This document shows, in pieces, positions 46,242-54,917 of a DNA stretch of 64,000 nt. Source of the stretch: Bryobacterales bacterium F-183 (lineage in GTDB: Bacteria; Acidobacteriota; Terriglobia; Bryobacterales; Bryobacteraceae); assembly GCA_016865505.2 (NCBI GenBank), contig AP025252.1:4734137-4798136 (forward strand), given 5' to 3'. The translations under genes and the position numbers were made by a program. Numbering within the stretch: position 1 is the stretch's first letter; the number at the start of each line of letters is the position of its first letter. Below the pieces are notes generated by a model, which saw only the letters and a program-made list of their open reading frames with translations, did not search any database and had not been told where the DNA came from.

Positions 46242-47316
46242 CCTTCGCCACTCGAGCCACCGCGTTCACCAACTTGCGATACGAGAGTTCCTCAAAGCTT
46301 TTTGCCTCGAGGAACTCTCCATCGCGCCAAGACGAATAAAACCACTTGGCGAGCAGCGCCAGATGTTCCTGACGCTCGCTCGCCGTTCCATTTTTGTCGG
46401 GCACGCTATGCACCGCGTCGCGCAACCGCCGGTCGAGCGACGCCGCCCCTACCGCCGCATTCAACTCAAACGGCACAGGACCATGCCACCACCCTCGCCG
46501 GATCACGTACAGGTGCAGTACGCCTACTTCCGCTGAAGGTACAACAGCCACGCCGTGCATCCGCTCAATGTCGCAAACCAGATCGTCGCGAAGCGTCAAT
46601 ATCTGCCGGATGCGCTCGATCTTGCGATGGAGCTTAGCAGCTTCCTCAAAGTCCATGTCCTCGCTCAACCGGTCCCGCATGCTGCTGACCTTATCGATCA
46701 GCGCGAGTCCGTCGGTCTTCAAAAACTGGGACACCCGCTCGGCTTCTGTCGCATACTGCGCGACCGTCACAATCTCCTGGCACGGCCGCAAACACATGTT
46801 CATCTCGCCGTAAATACACCCTGGATGCTCAGGCCGCGGATCAAGATTCTCCTCGCACCGGCGAAGCAGAAAGAGATCCAGGAACTGCCCGGTAAACAAC
46901 TCGGCCTGCGCCCGCGTCCGAAATGGACCGTAGTAGAGCGACGCTCCGCCGCTCACCCGGCTCGTCACCGCCACCCGCGGAAACGTGTTGCTCAAGATCA
47001 GCTTCACGTACGCCGGCATCCGCAGCTTCACCATCTTCAGATAAGAGTCCGGAAAGTGCGTCCGCGCCAGCCGATAGAACAGCAGCGTGGACTCTAACTG
47101 CGACCCCGTGAGCGCGTACTCAACTCGCCCCGCGACATCCCGCAAATTCAGGATCTTCGACGGCGTATCGCGCTTTTTCAGCAGCCTCGTCAACCGCCGC
47201 CGCAACAACCCCGTACGTCCCAGGTACGGCTGCGCACCCTCTTCACGCGGCCAAATGATGAATACAGCCGGCGCGTCCGGAACCTGCTCGATTTGGTCTA
47301 TCTCTACCGGAACCAC
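46213..47316 (-). CDS. UvrC-like GIY-YIG nuclease, short form
   Basis: A 367-residue protein starting at GTG 47316. It has a GIY-YIG-like N-terminus (APAVFIIWPREEGAQPYLGR), the UvrC zinc/cysteine region (RRCEENLDPRPEHPGCIYGE, MNMCLRPC), and a UVR motif (DMDFEEAAKLHRKIERIRQI). The RNase H-like and helix-hairpin-helix domains of full UvrC are missing, so it resembles the Cho type. It may incise DNA 3' of lesions or act otherwise. Its start overlaps the end of the upstream aldo/keto reductase gene by 13 bp. Confidence 0.75.
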   Translation of the reverse strand: MVPVEIDQIEQVPDAPAVFIIWPREEGAQPYLGRTGLLRRRLTRLLKKRDTPSKILNLRDVAGRVEYALTGSQLESTLLFYRLARTHFPDSYLKMVKLRMPAYVKLILSNTFPRVAVTSRVSGGASLYYGPFRTRAQAELFTGQFLDLFLLRRCEENLDPRPEHPGCIYGEMNMCLRPCQEIVTVAQYATEAERVSQFLKTDGLALIDKVSSMRDRLSEDMDFEEAAKLHRKIERIRQILTLRDDLVCDIERMHGVAVVPSAEVGVLHLYVIRRGWWHGPVPFELNAAVGAASLDRRLRDAVHSVPDKNGTASERQEHLALLAKWFYSSWRDGEFLEAKSFEELSYRKLVNAVARVAKATVGPGAHT

Positions 47317-48332
47317 TCAAAATATTCCTCAACCGTCGCCGGCGCCACCTGCGCCACCCCCAGATTCTCCTCAACGTGCGGCACACGCCCCATCCCGGTC
47401 AACGCCACGCTGATCCCCGGCGTCGACCTTGTAAACTGAATCGCCCGCTGCGCGTCCGTCGCAAAGCCCGTCACCCGTTCGACAACCACCGGCGGCAAGC
47501 CGGAGGTCAACTTCGCCTGCAACAGCGACGCCGACGCGACAACCGTCACGCCCAATCGCCGCGCCTGATCGAGGACATTCAAGCCTTCCTCATCCCGCCG
47601 CGATAGCGCCTCCGTCATCGCCAGGTTGAACGGCAGCTGAATGAACCGGAACTTATGCCCCTCGCCGGCAATCTCCTCCGCGATCTCCACCATCCGCGGC
47701 AGCGACATCCCGTCCGGCATCTGCCGGAACCCATTCCACGTCGCCGCGCCGTAATACTGAATCTTGCCCTGTTCGGCCAGCACTTCCAAAGCCTCAAACG
47801 CCCGCCGGATCCGCGTATAAAACTCATCCTCACCCACCGGACCCAACTGCGTCTCCGGGTTGTGCAGATAAAACACATCCACCGTCGCCAGACCCATATT
47901 CGCCCGGCTCCGTTCCAACTGATCGGCCAAAAATAGCGGATCCATCGAGTGCATGTTCGACACGACGTTGCCATGGTTCAGTACCCCCTGCGGAATCGCG
48001 CCCTGCACCAGATACCCCGCCTTGGTACACACCACGTACTCCTCGCGCGCCACTCCGGCCCTCTTGATCGCGGCTCCCAAATTCCGCTCTGACGCCTGAT
48101 CGCGATAATTCAGCGACGTATCCAGAAAGTTGATGCCGCCCTTCAGCGCCGCAACCATCGCCCCTTCATACCCGGCGTTCGCCGCGTCCGTCATCGCCCC
48201 CAGGTACGACCCCAACCCGAGCGTACTCACCGTCAAACCCTGCGCCTGCCGGAAGAATCCGCGCGCCTGTTCTGCCGCAAAACGGTTGGCGTAAGCCGCC
48301 GTACCAGCAGCCGTAGCATGGCCTGTAAACAT
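47304..48332 (-). CDS. Aldo/keto reductase
   Basis: A 342-residue (alpha/beta)8 NADPH-dependent oxidoreductase. The catalytic tetrad is visible: Asp and Tyr in NFLDTSLNYRDQASE, Lys in YVVCTKAGY, His in VDVFYLHNPETQ. The N-terminus (about 25 residues) is an extension before TVSTLGLGSYLG. Substrate unknown. It is the first gene of an overlapping pair with the UvrC-like gene, and a strong palindrome lies 9 bp upstream of its ATG. Confidence 0.85.
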   Translation of the reverse strand: MFTGHATAAGTAAYANRFAAEQARGFFRQAQGLTVSTLGLGSYLGAMTDAANAGYEGAMVAALKGGINFLDTSLNYRDQASERNLGAAIKRAGVAREEYVVCTKAGYLVQGAIPQGVLNHGNVVSNMHSMDPLFLADQLERSRANMGLATVDVFYLHNPETQLGPVGEDEFYTRIRRAFEALEVLAEQGKIQYYGAATWNGFRQMPDGMSLPRMVEIAEEIAGEGHKFRFIQLPFNLAMTEALSRRDEEGLNVLDQARRLGVTVVASASLLQAKLTSGLPPVVVERVTGFATDAQRAIQFTRSTPGISVALTGMGRVPHVEENLGVAQVAPATVEEYFEWFR

Positions 48333-48341
48333 GTCTCCCTA

Positions 48342-48361
48342 TAGTACTGAGTCAAGTACTA
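48342..48361. promoter_or_regulatory. Palindromic operator between divergent genes
   Basis: TAGTACTGAGTCAAGTACTA has perfect 7-bp arms with a 6-bp centre. On the minus strand it overlaps TACTAT, a -10-like box 8 bases before the aldo/keto reductase ATG. The shape fits a PadR- or MarR-type dimeric repressor site; no such regulator is in the window. Confidence 0.6.
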
Positions 48362-48399
48362 AGAAGATCCACCTACGTTGAGCGGCGCCGAAGCGGACG

Positions 48400-49290
48400 A
48401 TGAATAGTTCGATGAACCGTGAAGTCCCATTGCTGCTTGCCTGCCTGGCCCTGCCGGCGCTCGCACAACAGGTCCGTTTTGAGGTACCCCGCCTAGGCTA
48501 TGTCTACGATGCGGAGGCCAAGGCTGTACGCGCGGTCTCTGGCGTACCTGGCGCCGCGGTGCTCGAAGGCACAGTGTCGCAGGGTTCGCTCGATCGCGCC
48601 TGGGTCTCAAGCCTCGGCTTTGCCGTCGCACAGGCCAAGCAGGGCGGCAGCGCCCGCTTGCTCAACTTCGAAACCGGCACCGACACCGTGCTCGGCGATG
48701 TCCAGTCGGCAGCCCTCAGCGGCCGCTTTGCCGCCGTCGCCAACCGGTCGTCATTGGAAATTTGGGACGCGCAGAGTGCCTCACGCACCACCCGGCTCGA
48801 TCTGTCCGGCGTACGCGCGGTTGCGGTCTCGCCGGACGGCCAGCAGGCGCTTGCCACCAACGGCACGACTTTGCAGCGCATCGCCGGCGACACGGCGACC
48901 TCCATCTGGAGCGGGGACAACATCATCGGCGTGGCATACATCGACGGCGGCTACGTCGCCTTCGACGCCGCCCGCAACAAACTGCTCATCGCCCGCGGCG
49001 GCGAGACGTCCGAGACGGATGGTCCGCTCACCGGAGCGACAGCATTTGCCGCTCTCGACGGCACCAAGCTCGCCTTTGGTAACGACACAGCGATCGCCGT
49101 TCTGGACCTCGCAAGCAGCACCGTCCGATCCTTGGCAACCGAACATCCGGTCGAGGAGCTGCTGGCTTCGAACAATGGCGTCGCACAGATCCGCTTCCGC
49201 GGCAGCTCCCGCGTGGCGCTCCTCGAATGGAATGCAGACCAATCCACGGCACAAATCGAATACCTCGTCGTAGCAGGAGGCGCGCGCTAA
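48400..49290 (+). CDS. Secreted beta-propeller-like protein
   Basis: A 296-residue protein with a signal peptide (VPLLLACLALPALAQQ) and repeating blades of WD40/YVTN type (VRAVAVSPDGQQALATNG, SLEIWDAQSASRTTRL, AIAVLDLASSTVRSLA). No catalytic residues recognised. A second in-frame ATG at 48412 would also leave a full signal. It ends 2 bp before the large Ig-repeat protein, so they likely work together at the cell surface. Confidence 0.7.
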   Translation: MNSSMNREVPLLLACLALPALAQQVRFEVPRLGYVYDAEAKAVRAVSGVPGAAVLEGTVSQGSLDRAWVSSLGFAVAQAKQGGSARLLNFETGTDTVLGDVQSAALSGRFAAVANRSSLEIWDAQSASRTTRLDLSGVRAVAVSPDGQQALATNGTTLQRIAGDTATSIWSGDNIIGVAYIDGGYVAFDAARNKLLIARGGETSETDGPLTGATAFAALDGTKLAFGNDTAIAVLDLASSTVRSLATEHPVEELLASNNGVAQIRFRGSSRVALLEWNADQSTAQIEYLVVAGGAR

Positions 49291-49292
49291 TC

Positions 49293-52200
49293 ATGAAGAT
49301 CCGATTTTCCCTGGCAGGCGCGATCCTGGCCCTGGCCTGCACCCTTCCCGCCACCGTACACGCGCAGTCGATTCGCCGCGACGAGGCGTTCAACACCGAG
49401 GAAGTGCCGCGCAATGACGACGGCTCGTCGGCCAGCACACCGCTCGGCTTCACGTTGAACTTTTTCGGCCGCGAACGCAGCTCCTGCTACGTCAACAACA
49501 ACGGCAACATCACGTTTGACGCTGCGCTTGCCACCTACACGCCGTTCGGCCTCAACGCCGCGGCCCGCGAAATCATCGCGCCCTTCTTCGCCGATGTCGA
49601 TACGCGCGGCGAAGCGTCCAACCTCGTGCGCTACGGCCGCACGACAATCAATGGCCGTCCTGCGTTCGGCGTCAACTACATCAACGTCGGCTACTTCAGC
49701 ACGCACACGGACAAGCTGAACAGCTTTCAAGTGGTCCTCATCGAGCGTTCGGACACCGGCGCCGGCAACTTCGACATCGAGTTCAATTATGAAAAAATCC
49801 AGTGGGAAACCGGCGACGCATCGGGCGGCGCAGGCGGCTACGGCGGCAACCCCGTCACCATCGGCTGGTCCAACGGTAGCGGCGAACCCGGCACGAGCTT
49901 TGAGCTCGAAGGCTCCGGCCAGTCCCTGGTCTTCCTGGACAACGGTCGCCGCGCCCTCATCCGCCAGAAGCTTAGCAGCGACGTTTTTGGACGCCTGCTC
50001 TTCCGCGCCCGTGGCGGACGCATCCTGCCCCAACTCACCATCCTCACCGGCAACAGCCTGGGCACTGGCGTGGTGGGCCGTCCCTATTCCACCACCTTGC
50101 AGTCTGATGGCGGCAGCGCGCCGTACACCTGGACCCTCACGCCCGACACCGTCATGGCCCCCGGCCTCAGCCTCAACTCGGCCACCGGCGTGATCTCGGG
50201 TACGCCCAGCGCCACCGGCACCTTCAGCTTCACCCTGGGTCTCACAGCGCGCACGGAGGACGGCAACGTCACCACCAGCAAGCGCAGCTCGATCACCATT
50301 CAGCCGCCGACCCTTTCCATCACCACATCCGTCCTGCGGGACGCGCAGCTCAACGCACCGTATTCGCAAACTCTAACAGCCGCCGGCGCGACCTCGGCTC
50401 TTGCCTGGACTCTGGACGACACCTCGGCCTTGCCGCCCGGCCTCAGCCTCTCGCGCCAGGGCGTACTCACGGGCTTCCCGCAGCGCGAAGGCGTCTACAC
50501 CTTCACCGTACGCGCCGCCTCCACCGCGGCGGACGGCTCGTTGCCCGCCGAGCGCTTCCTTAAGATCGTCGTAGCCCCCTCGACAGTACCCGTCACTGCC
50601 TCCTGCAGCCTGCAACCGGCCACCGCTGGCGTACCCTACACCCAGCTCCTGTCGGCCCAAGGCGGCAGCGGACCCTACACGTACCGTCTGCTCGGCCAGC
50701 TTCCCGTGGGCCTGATCCTGGACTCGCGCACTGGCGCGATCACCGGCACTGCGGCCTCGCCCGGCGACTATCGCTTCCAGCTCGAAGTACGCGATGCCCG
50801 CGCGCAGACCACCACGTCCTCCTGCAGCTTCGCGGTCTATGAACCCGAACTGCTCCTCGCCGGTTGCCCGCTACCCGCCACTGGCGTCGGTACCCCCATC
50901 GCCCACTCGCTCACCGCGCAAGGCGGCGAAGGCCCGTACACGTGGTCGGTCATCGGCACTCTGCCCCGCGGCTTAACTCTTGATTCCTACGGGACACTCA
51001 GCGGCACGCCCGCGCAGTCCGGCGGCTATCTCTTCCGCGTGCTCGCCGTCGATAGCCAGGGCCGCCAAACCTCCGGCGCCTGCGGCTTGACCGTACTGCC
51101 CACGCCGCTCTCGACGAGCTTCTGTGTTCTGCCCGAAACCACCAGCGGCACGCCGTACACCCAGACGCTACGCGCGTCCGGTGGCGAAGCGCCGTACTTC
51201 TGGCGCGTTTCCTCGGGTTCCCTGCCCGACGGCCTCACGCTCTCTGCCGCAGGCGTCGCCAACGGTACCCCCGCCGCTCCCGGAACCTACCAGTTCACGG
51301 CCAGCGTGACGGACGCCAAAGGCTACACGGTCACCCAGCAGTGCTCGCTCTCCGTACGTCCGCAGCCCATGGTGCTCAGCACGGCCTGCCCCCTGCCTGA
51401 GGCGAACCTCGGCACGGCCTACGCCACTAAGCTCGGCGTCACCGGCGGTGCGGCGCCCTATCGCTTCACCGTCTCCGGAGGCCTTCCCGAAGGTCTGTCG
51501 CTCTCTTCGGACGGCGCCATTACCGGAACCCCGCAGCGCACCGGAGGCCGCGGCTTCCAGGTGGAACTGCGCGATGCCCAGGGCAACGCGACGCGCCAGG
51601 CCTGCTCGCTGGACGTAACGCTCCCGGCCGCCCCGCAGGTCCGCGTCACCGGCGTACCCACCACGGCCACCGCAGCGGACCCCTCGCTCGCACCCGTGAT
51701 CGAGCTTTCCCGCTCCTACCCGTTCGCCATCCGCGGCACACTCAGCATTGAGGCGCAGCCCGAAACCAACAGCATCAGCGCGGAAGCCAACACCGCGGAC
51801 CCCCGCGTCCGCTTCCTCAACGGCTTCCAGACCACCACGTTCACCGTACCCGCTGGCTCCCGTACGCTCCGCATCCCGGTCGCGACCACCGGCACGGTGG
51901 CAGGCAACCTCGTCTTCCGCGCCGCCAACCTGCAGACAGAAGGCAATGAACTGCCAACGGTCGTGATCCCGGCGGTCACTCGCATCGCCCCCTCGGCCCC
52001 CTCGCTCACCGCTGCCTGCTACGTCCGCACCAGCACCGGCCAGTACGAAATGCAGATCACCGGCGTCTCCAACACCCGCGAACTCGACTTTGGCTACGTC
52101 GTCGTCGACGGTAAGCTCCAGCAAACCGACCTCGCAGGCTACTCCGGAGACTTCTTCGCAACGCCCGCCAGCATCCGTGCCGGCGGCGCATTCCAGTTCA

Positions 52201-52301
52201 CGTTCCCGTTCACCCTGGCCAACGCCTCCAGCAGCCTCCGGGTGGCAGTAAGGAACACGGCCGGCATGTCCGCGGCGCGCGACGCTGCGGCCTGCCGCTA
52301 A
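49293..52301 (+). CDS. Large secreted protein with NIDO-like domain and six Ig-like (He_PIG) repeats
   Basis: A 1002-residue exported protein. Signal peptide residues 1-24. Residues about 35-225 resemble a nidogen-type domain (YVNNNGNITFDAALATYTP, IAPFFADVDTRG). From about residue 246 to 783 six repeats of about 85-95 residues occur, each with GxPYxxxLxAxGGxxPYxW and LPxGLxLxxxGxxxGTPxxxGxYxF. The last four each carry a pair of cysteines. A beta-rich C-terminal domain follows. Likely an adhesin or matrix protein; no anchoring signal is seen. A strong terminator follows. Confidence 0.82.
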   Translation: MKIRFSLAGAILALACTLPATVHAQSIRRDEAFNTEEVPRNDDGSSASTPLGFTLNFFGRERSSCYVNNNGNITFDAALATYTPFGLNAAAREIIAPFFADVDTRGEASNLVRYGRTTINGRPAFGVNYINVGYFSTHTDKLNSFQVVLIERSDTGAGNFDIEFNYEKIQWETGDASGGAGGYGGNPVTIGWSNGSGEPGTSFELEGSGQSLVFLDNGRRALIRQKLSSDVFGRLLFRARGGRILPQLTILTGNSLGTGVVGRPYSTTLQSDGGSAPYTWTLTPDTVMAPGLSLNSATGVISGTPSATGTFSFTLGLTARTEDGNVTTSKRSSITIQPPTLSITTSVLRDAQLNAPYSQTLTAAGATSALAWTLDDTSALPPGLSLSRQGVLTGFPQREGVYTFTVRAASTAADGSLPAERFLKIVVAPSTVPVTASCSLQPATAGVPYTQLLSAQGGSGPYTYRLLGQLPVGLILDSRTGAITGTAASPGDYRFQLEVRDARAQTTTSSCSFAVYEPELLLAGCPLPATGVGTPIAHSLTAQGGEGPYTWSVIGTLPRGLTLDSYGTLSGTPAQSGGYLFRVLAVDSQGRQTSGACGLTVLPTPLSTSFCVLPETTSGTPYTQTLRASGGEAPYFWRVSSGSLPDGLTLSAAGVANGTPAAPGTYQFTASVTDAKGYTVTQQCSLSVRPQPMVLSTACPLPEANLGTAYATKLGVTGGAAPYRFTVSGGLPEGLSLSSDGAITGTPQRTGGRGFQVELRDAQGNATRQACSLDVTLPAAPQVRVTGVPTTATAADPSLAPVIELSRSYPFAIRGTLSIEAQPETNSISAEANTADPRVRFLNGFQTTTFTVPAGSRTLRIPVATTGTVAGNLVFRAANLQTEGNELPTVVIPAVTRIAPSAPSLTAACYVRTSTGQYEMQITGVSNTRELDFGYVVVDGKLQQTDLAGYSGDFFATPASIRAGGAFQFTFPFTLANASSSLRVAVRNTAGMSAARDAAACR

Positions 52302-52338
52302 CACATCTCCTCTACAACGCCAATTGGCAAAATCGCGT

Positions 52339-52388
52339 CCCGTCAGGACGAGCGAGGCTGAACACTCGCTAACCTGACGGGCTTTTTT
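52339..52388 (+). terminator. Rho-independent terminator with nested stem
   Basis: Outer 9-bp stem (CCCGTCAGG at 52339-52347 with CCTGACGGG at 52373-52381) encloses an inner 6-bp stem (AGCGAG with CTCGCT), followed by C and TTTTTT at 52383-52388. It ends the 48.4-52.3 kb unit and abuts the next promoter element. Confidence 0.85.
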
Positions 52389-52389
52389 G

Positions 52390-52432
52390 TTTTTCGGGAA
52401 CTTTTCCCACCTCCCGCAGCAATACCAGGTAC
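52390..52432 (+). promoter_or_regulatory. Bipartite promoter-like element, copy 1, upstream of the first TIGR03435 gene
   Basis: TTTTTCGGGAACTTTT (52390-52405), a 14-base spacer, then CAATACCAGGTAC (52420-52432). The 16-base left part is repeated exactly upstream of the second TIGR03435 gene. GGAACTT is the typical -35 core of ECF-sigma promoters. The gene starts 5 bases after the right part. Confidence 0.6.
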
Positions 52433-52437
52433 CTCGA

Positions 52438-53223
52438 ATGCCGTCCTTCCTACTCCTCTCCGCATTTACGCTATGCGCACAGCAGACGCCCCAGCCCCAG
52501 GCGTTTGAGGTGATTTCCATCAAACCCAACGCCTCCACCGACGACCGCGTCATGATTCGTATGGCTCCAGGCGGAAGCTATACCGCAACTGGCATACCCG
52601 TACGGGTCCTGCTCACACAGGCATACAACATCCGTGACTTCCAGATCTCGGCAGGCCCCGGCTGGATTGCCTCCGAACGATACGACATTCAGGCCAAGGC
52701 CGCCGAAGGAACCGCAGAACGCATGACCGTCGACCTACTCCGGCCCATGCTGCAAAACCTGCTCGCCGAACGCTTTCAGTTGAAGACACACATCGAATCC
52801 AGGGAGATGCCCGTGTACTCGCTGATCCCCGGCAAGGGAGGTCCCAAACTCGCCAGCGCCGCACCGGCAGACCCGGCCCGTCCCCCAATGGTCCGGATCG
52901 GACGCGGCATGCTGTCCGCCGAAGCCATCACAATCCAAGCTCTCGCCCAGCAGCTATCGCAGGTGCTCGGCCGCCCCGTCATCGACAACACCGGCCTCAA
53001 AGGGCTTTACCAGGTCCATCTCGAGTTCGCGCCGGAACCTGGTCAGGGCGCCATGGGACCGGGAGGTACACCGCCTCCCACCGCCGACACCCCGCCCGGC
53101 GACCCCAACATTCCGTCCATCTTCGTCGCACTGCAGGAAAAGCTCGGGCTCAAGCTCGAATCCGCCCGGGGTCCCGTGGACATCCTTGTGATCGACAGCA
53201 TCTCCAAGCCGGCGCAAAACTAG
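52438..53223 (+). CDS. TIGR03435-family protein, copy 1
   Basis: A 261-residue exported protein with a short signal peptide and the TIGR03435 core: FEVISIKPNASTDDR, MAPGGSYTATGIPVRVLLTQ, AGPGWIASERYDIQAKA, LRPMLQNLLAERFQLKTH, EMPVYSLIPGKGGPKL, then ALAQQLSQVLGRPVIDNTGL and the terminal PVDILVIDSISKP. The family is abundant in acidobacteria and often lies next to BlaR-like or sigma-factor genes; its function is unknown. ATG 52438 is preferred over an upstream start that would lie in the promoter element. Closely related to the next gene. Confidence 0.85.
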   Translation: MPSFLLLSAFTLCAQQTPQPQAFEVISIKPNASTDDRVMIRMAPGGSYTATGIPVRVLLTQAYNIRDFQISAGPGWIASERYDIQAKAAEGTAERMTVDLLRPMLQNLLAERFQLKTHIESREMPVYSLIPGKGGPKLASAAPADPARPPMVRIGRGMLSAEAITIQALAQQLSQVLGRPVIDNTGLKGLYQVHLEFAPEPGQGAMGPGGTPPPTADTPPGDPNIPSIFVALQEKLGLKLESARGPVDILVIDSISKPAQN

Positions 53224-53235
53224 CCCATGCTTCTC

Positions 53236-53279
53236 TTTTTCGGGAACTTTTGCTCACCCATCGCGCAATGCTAAAGTAC
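53236..53279 (+). promoter_or_regulatory. Bipartite promoter-like element, copy 2, upstream of the second TIGR03435 gene
   Basis: The same TTTTTCGGGAACTTTT (53236-53251), again a 14-base spacer, then CAATGCTAAAGTAC (53266-53279). The spacers differ in sequence, so the two conserved parts appear to be under selection. This copy lies between the tandem genes, giving each gene its own promoter. Confidence 0.6.
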
Positions 53280-53290
53280 AGACCCAATTT

Positions 53291-54133
53291 ATGATGCGCT
53301 CCGCCGTACCATTCCTCCTTCTTGCCCTCCCCGCGATCGTGGCTGCTCAACCCACAGCGTTTGAAGTCATCTCGATCAAGCCCAACGCCGCCAACGACAA
53401 CCGCGTCATGATCCGCATGGCCCCCGGCGGACGCTTCACCGCCACCGGCATCCCGGTCCGCGTCCTCATCTCCCAAGCCTTCAACGTGCGGGACTTCCAG
53501 ATTCAAGGTGGCCCCGGCTGGATGTCGTCGGACCGTTTCGACGTCAACGCCAAAGCACCCGACAGCGTCGGCGAACGCGTCCCGCCAGAGGTCCTCCGCC
53601 CCATGTTGCAGAACCTACTCGAAGAGCGCTTCCAACTGAAGACGCACAAGGAATCGAAGGAACTGCCCACCTACTCGCTCGTCCAGGGCAAGGGCGGACC
53701 CAAACTCAAAGTCAGCGACACTCCGCCGCCAACCCCGCCCGCTGCCGCCGGAGTCGCCGCACCCGGTGGTGGACGTCCGCAAATGATGCGAATCGGCCGC
53801 GGCCAAATCCACGCCAACGGCGTCACCATGAAGTCCTTTGCCCAGCAGCTATCCCAGATCCTCGGCCGCCCCGTCACCGACAACACCGGCATCGAAGGCT
53901 ACTACGACATCGAACTCGATTACGCCCCCGAGCCCGGCCAAGGCGGCGGCATGATGATCGGTGGCGGCGGACCCGGCGCGCCACCTCCTCCCGGAGCCAT
54001 CCCGCAGGCGGACAGCAATGGTCCGTCCATCTTCACCGCCCTACAGGAAAAGCTCGGCCTCAAGCTCGAATCCTCCAAAGGCCCGGTGGATATCCTGGTC
54101 ATCGACAGCATCTCCAAGCCGACGGAAAACTAG
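53291..54133 (+). CDS. TIGR03435-family protein, copy 2
   Basis: A 280-residue exported paralogue of the preceding gene with signal peptide (VPFLLLALPAIVAAQ) and the same core: FEVISIKPNAANDNRVMIRM, GRFTATGIPVRVLISQ, GPGWMSSDRFDVNAKA, ELPTYSLVQGKGGPKL, IDSISKPTEN. It differs mainly by a Pro/Gly/Met-rich insert (GGGMMIGGGGPGAPPPPGA) near the C-terminus. Tandem duplication is the simplest origin. An ATG one codon later is an alternative start. Confidence 0.85.
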   Translation: MMRSAVPFLLLALPAIVAAQPTAFEVISIKPNAANDNRVMIRMAPGGRFTATGIPVRVLISQAFNVRDFQIQGGPGWMSSDRFDVNAKAPDSVGERVPPEVLRPMLQNLLEERFQLKTHKESKELPTYSLVQGKGGPKLKVSDTPPPTPPAAAGVAAPGGGRPQMMRIGRGQIHANGVTMKSFAQQLSQILGRPVTDNTGIEGYYDIELDYAPEPGQGGGMMIGGGGPGAPPPPGAIPQADSNGPSIFTALQEKLGLKLESSKGPVDILVIDSISKPTEN

Positions 54134-54186
54134 CCCTCGAAGAGGCTCCGCTCAGCGTTTTGTACGTCAGACGCGTCAACTGGTTT

Positions 54187-54882
54187 ATGACACATACAAT
54201 TGCCGCGTTCGCCGCCGCTGTGTGCCTACTCGCCCAGCAGGATCAGAACCCCGTGTCCGAGCGGATGAAAGAGTTAGAAGGCCTAGTGTCATTGACGACT
54301 GAGATAAAGGCTGCCCTATCCAACGGCAATCTGTCCACCGCCAGGCAGCTTGCCGGCGAACTCAGCCCGCGCATCGACCGGTACGTCACAGCTCTCAAGC
54401 TCGACGAGTTGGAACGCCAGCTGCCCGCAGCCGGACCCGACCGGATCTATCCCGTCGCGTATGCGGCAAACGCAGCCTTCGCCGCACAGGACTACACCAA
54501 GGCCCAAGCTTACGCGCGAGATCTGCTCTCCTTGGCCCAGCAGTACCCGCAGGATCCCTACCAGGGGACCGCCACGTTTTACGGGCACATGGTGGCCGGC
54601 CGCGTAGCGCTTGCGCGAGACCGTGACCTCCGGCAAGCCACTGCGTCATTACTGGCATCAGCGCAGACCACAGGCTCGCCAGTTCTCCGCAGCTTCGGGC
54701 CCAACATGAGCCTCGCGCAAGATCTGCTCGCCGCCGGTCAGCGTGACGCCGTACTGCAGTTCTTCGCGCAATGCAGCACGTTCTGGTCGCACACCCAGGC
54801 AAAACAAAGCCTCAGGGAATGGACCGAAGTCGTCAAAGGCTGCTGCCGGATGCCGAACTTCGGGGCGAATCTGACGTACTGA
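54187..54882 (+). CDS. Secreted hypothetical protein, 231 aa
   Basis: A signal peptide (HTIAAFAAAVCLLAQ) precedes an all-helical domain (SERMKELEGLVSLTTEIKAA, YAANAAFAAQDYTKAQAYAR, QATASLLASAQTTGSPVLRS) that resembles TPR-type helical pairs. Three cysteines occur near the C-terminus (QCSTF, KGCCRM). No family recognised. It lies after the TIGR03435 pair and before the receptor gene on the same strand. Confidence 0.6.
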   Translation: MTHTIAAFAAAVCLLAQQDQNPVSERMKELEGLVSLTTEIKAALSNGNLSTARQLAGELSPRIDRYVTALKLDELERQLPAAGPDRIYPVAYAANAAFAAQDYTKAQAYARDLLSLAQQYPQDPYQGTATFYGHMVAGRVALARDRDLRQATASLLASAQTTGSPVLRSFGPNMSLAQDLLAAGQRDAVLQFFAQCSTFWSHTQAKQSLREWTEVVKGCCRMPNFGANLTY

Positions 54883-54917
54883 GCCAAAAGCTAAGGAACG
54901 GAAAGGAATTTTGACGT

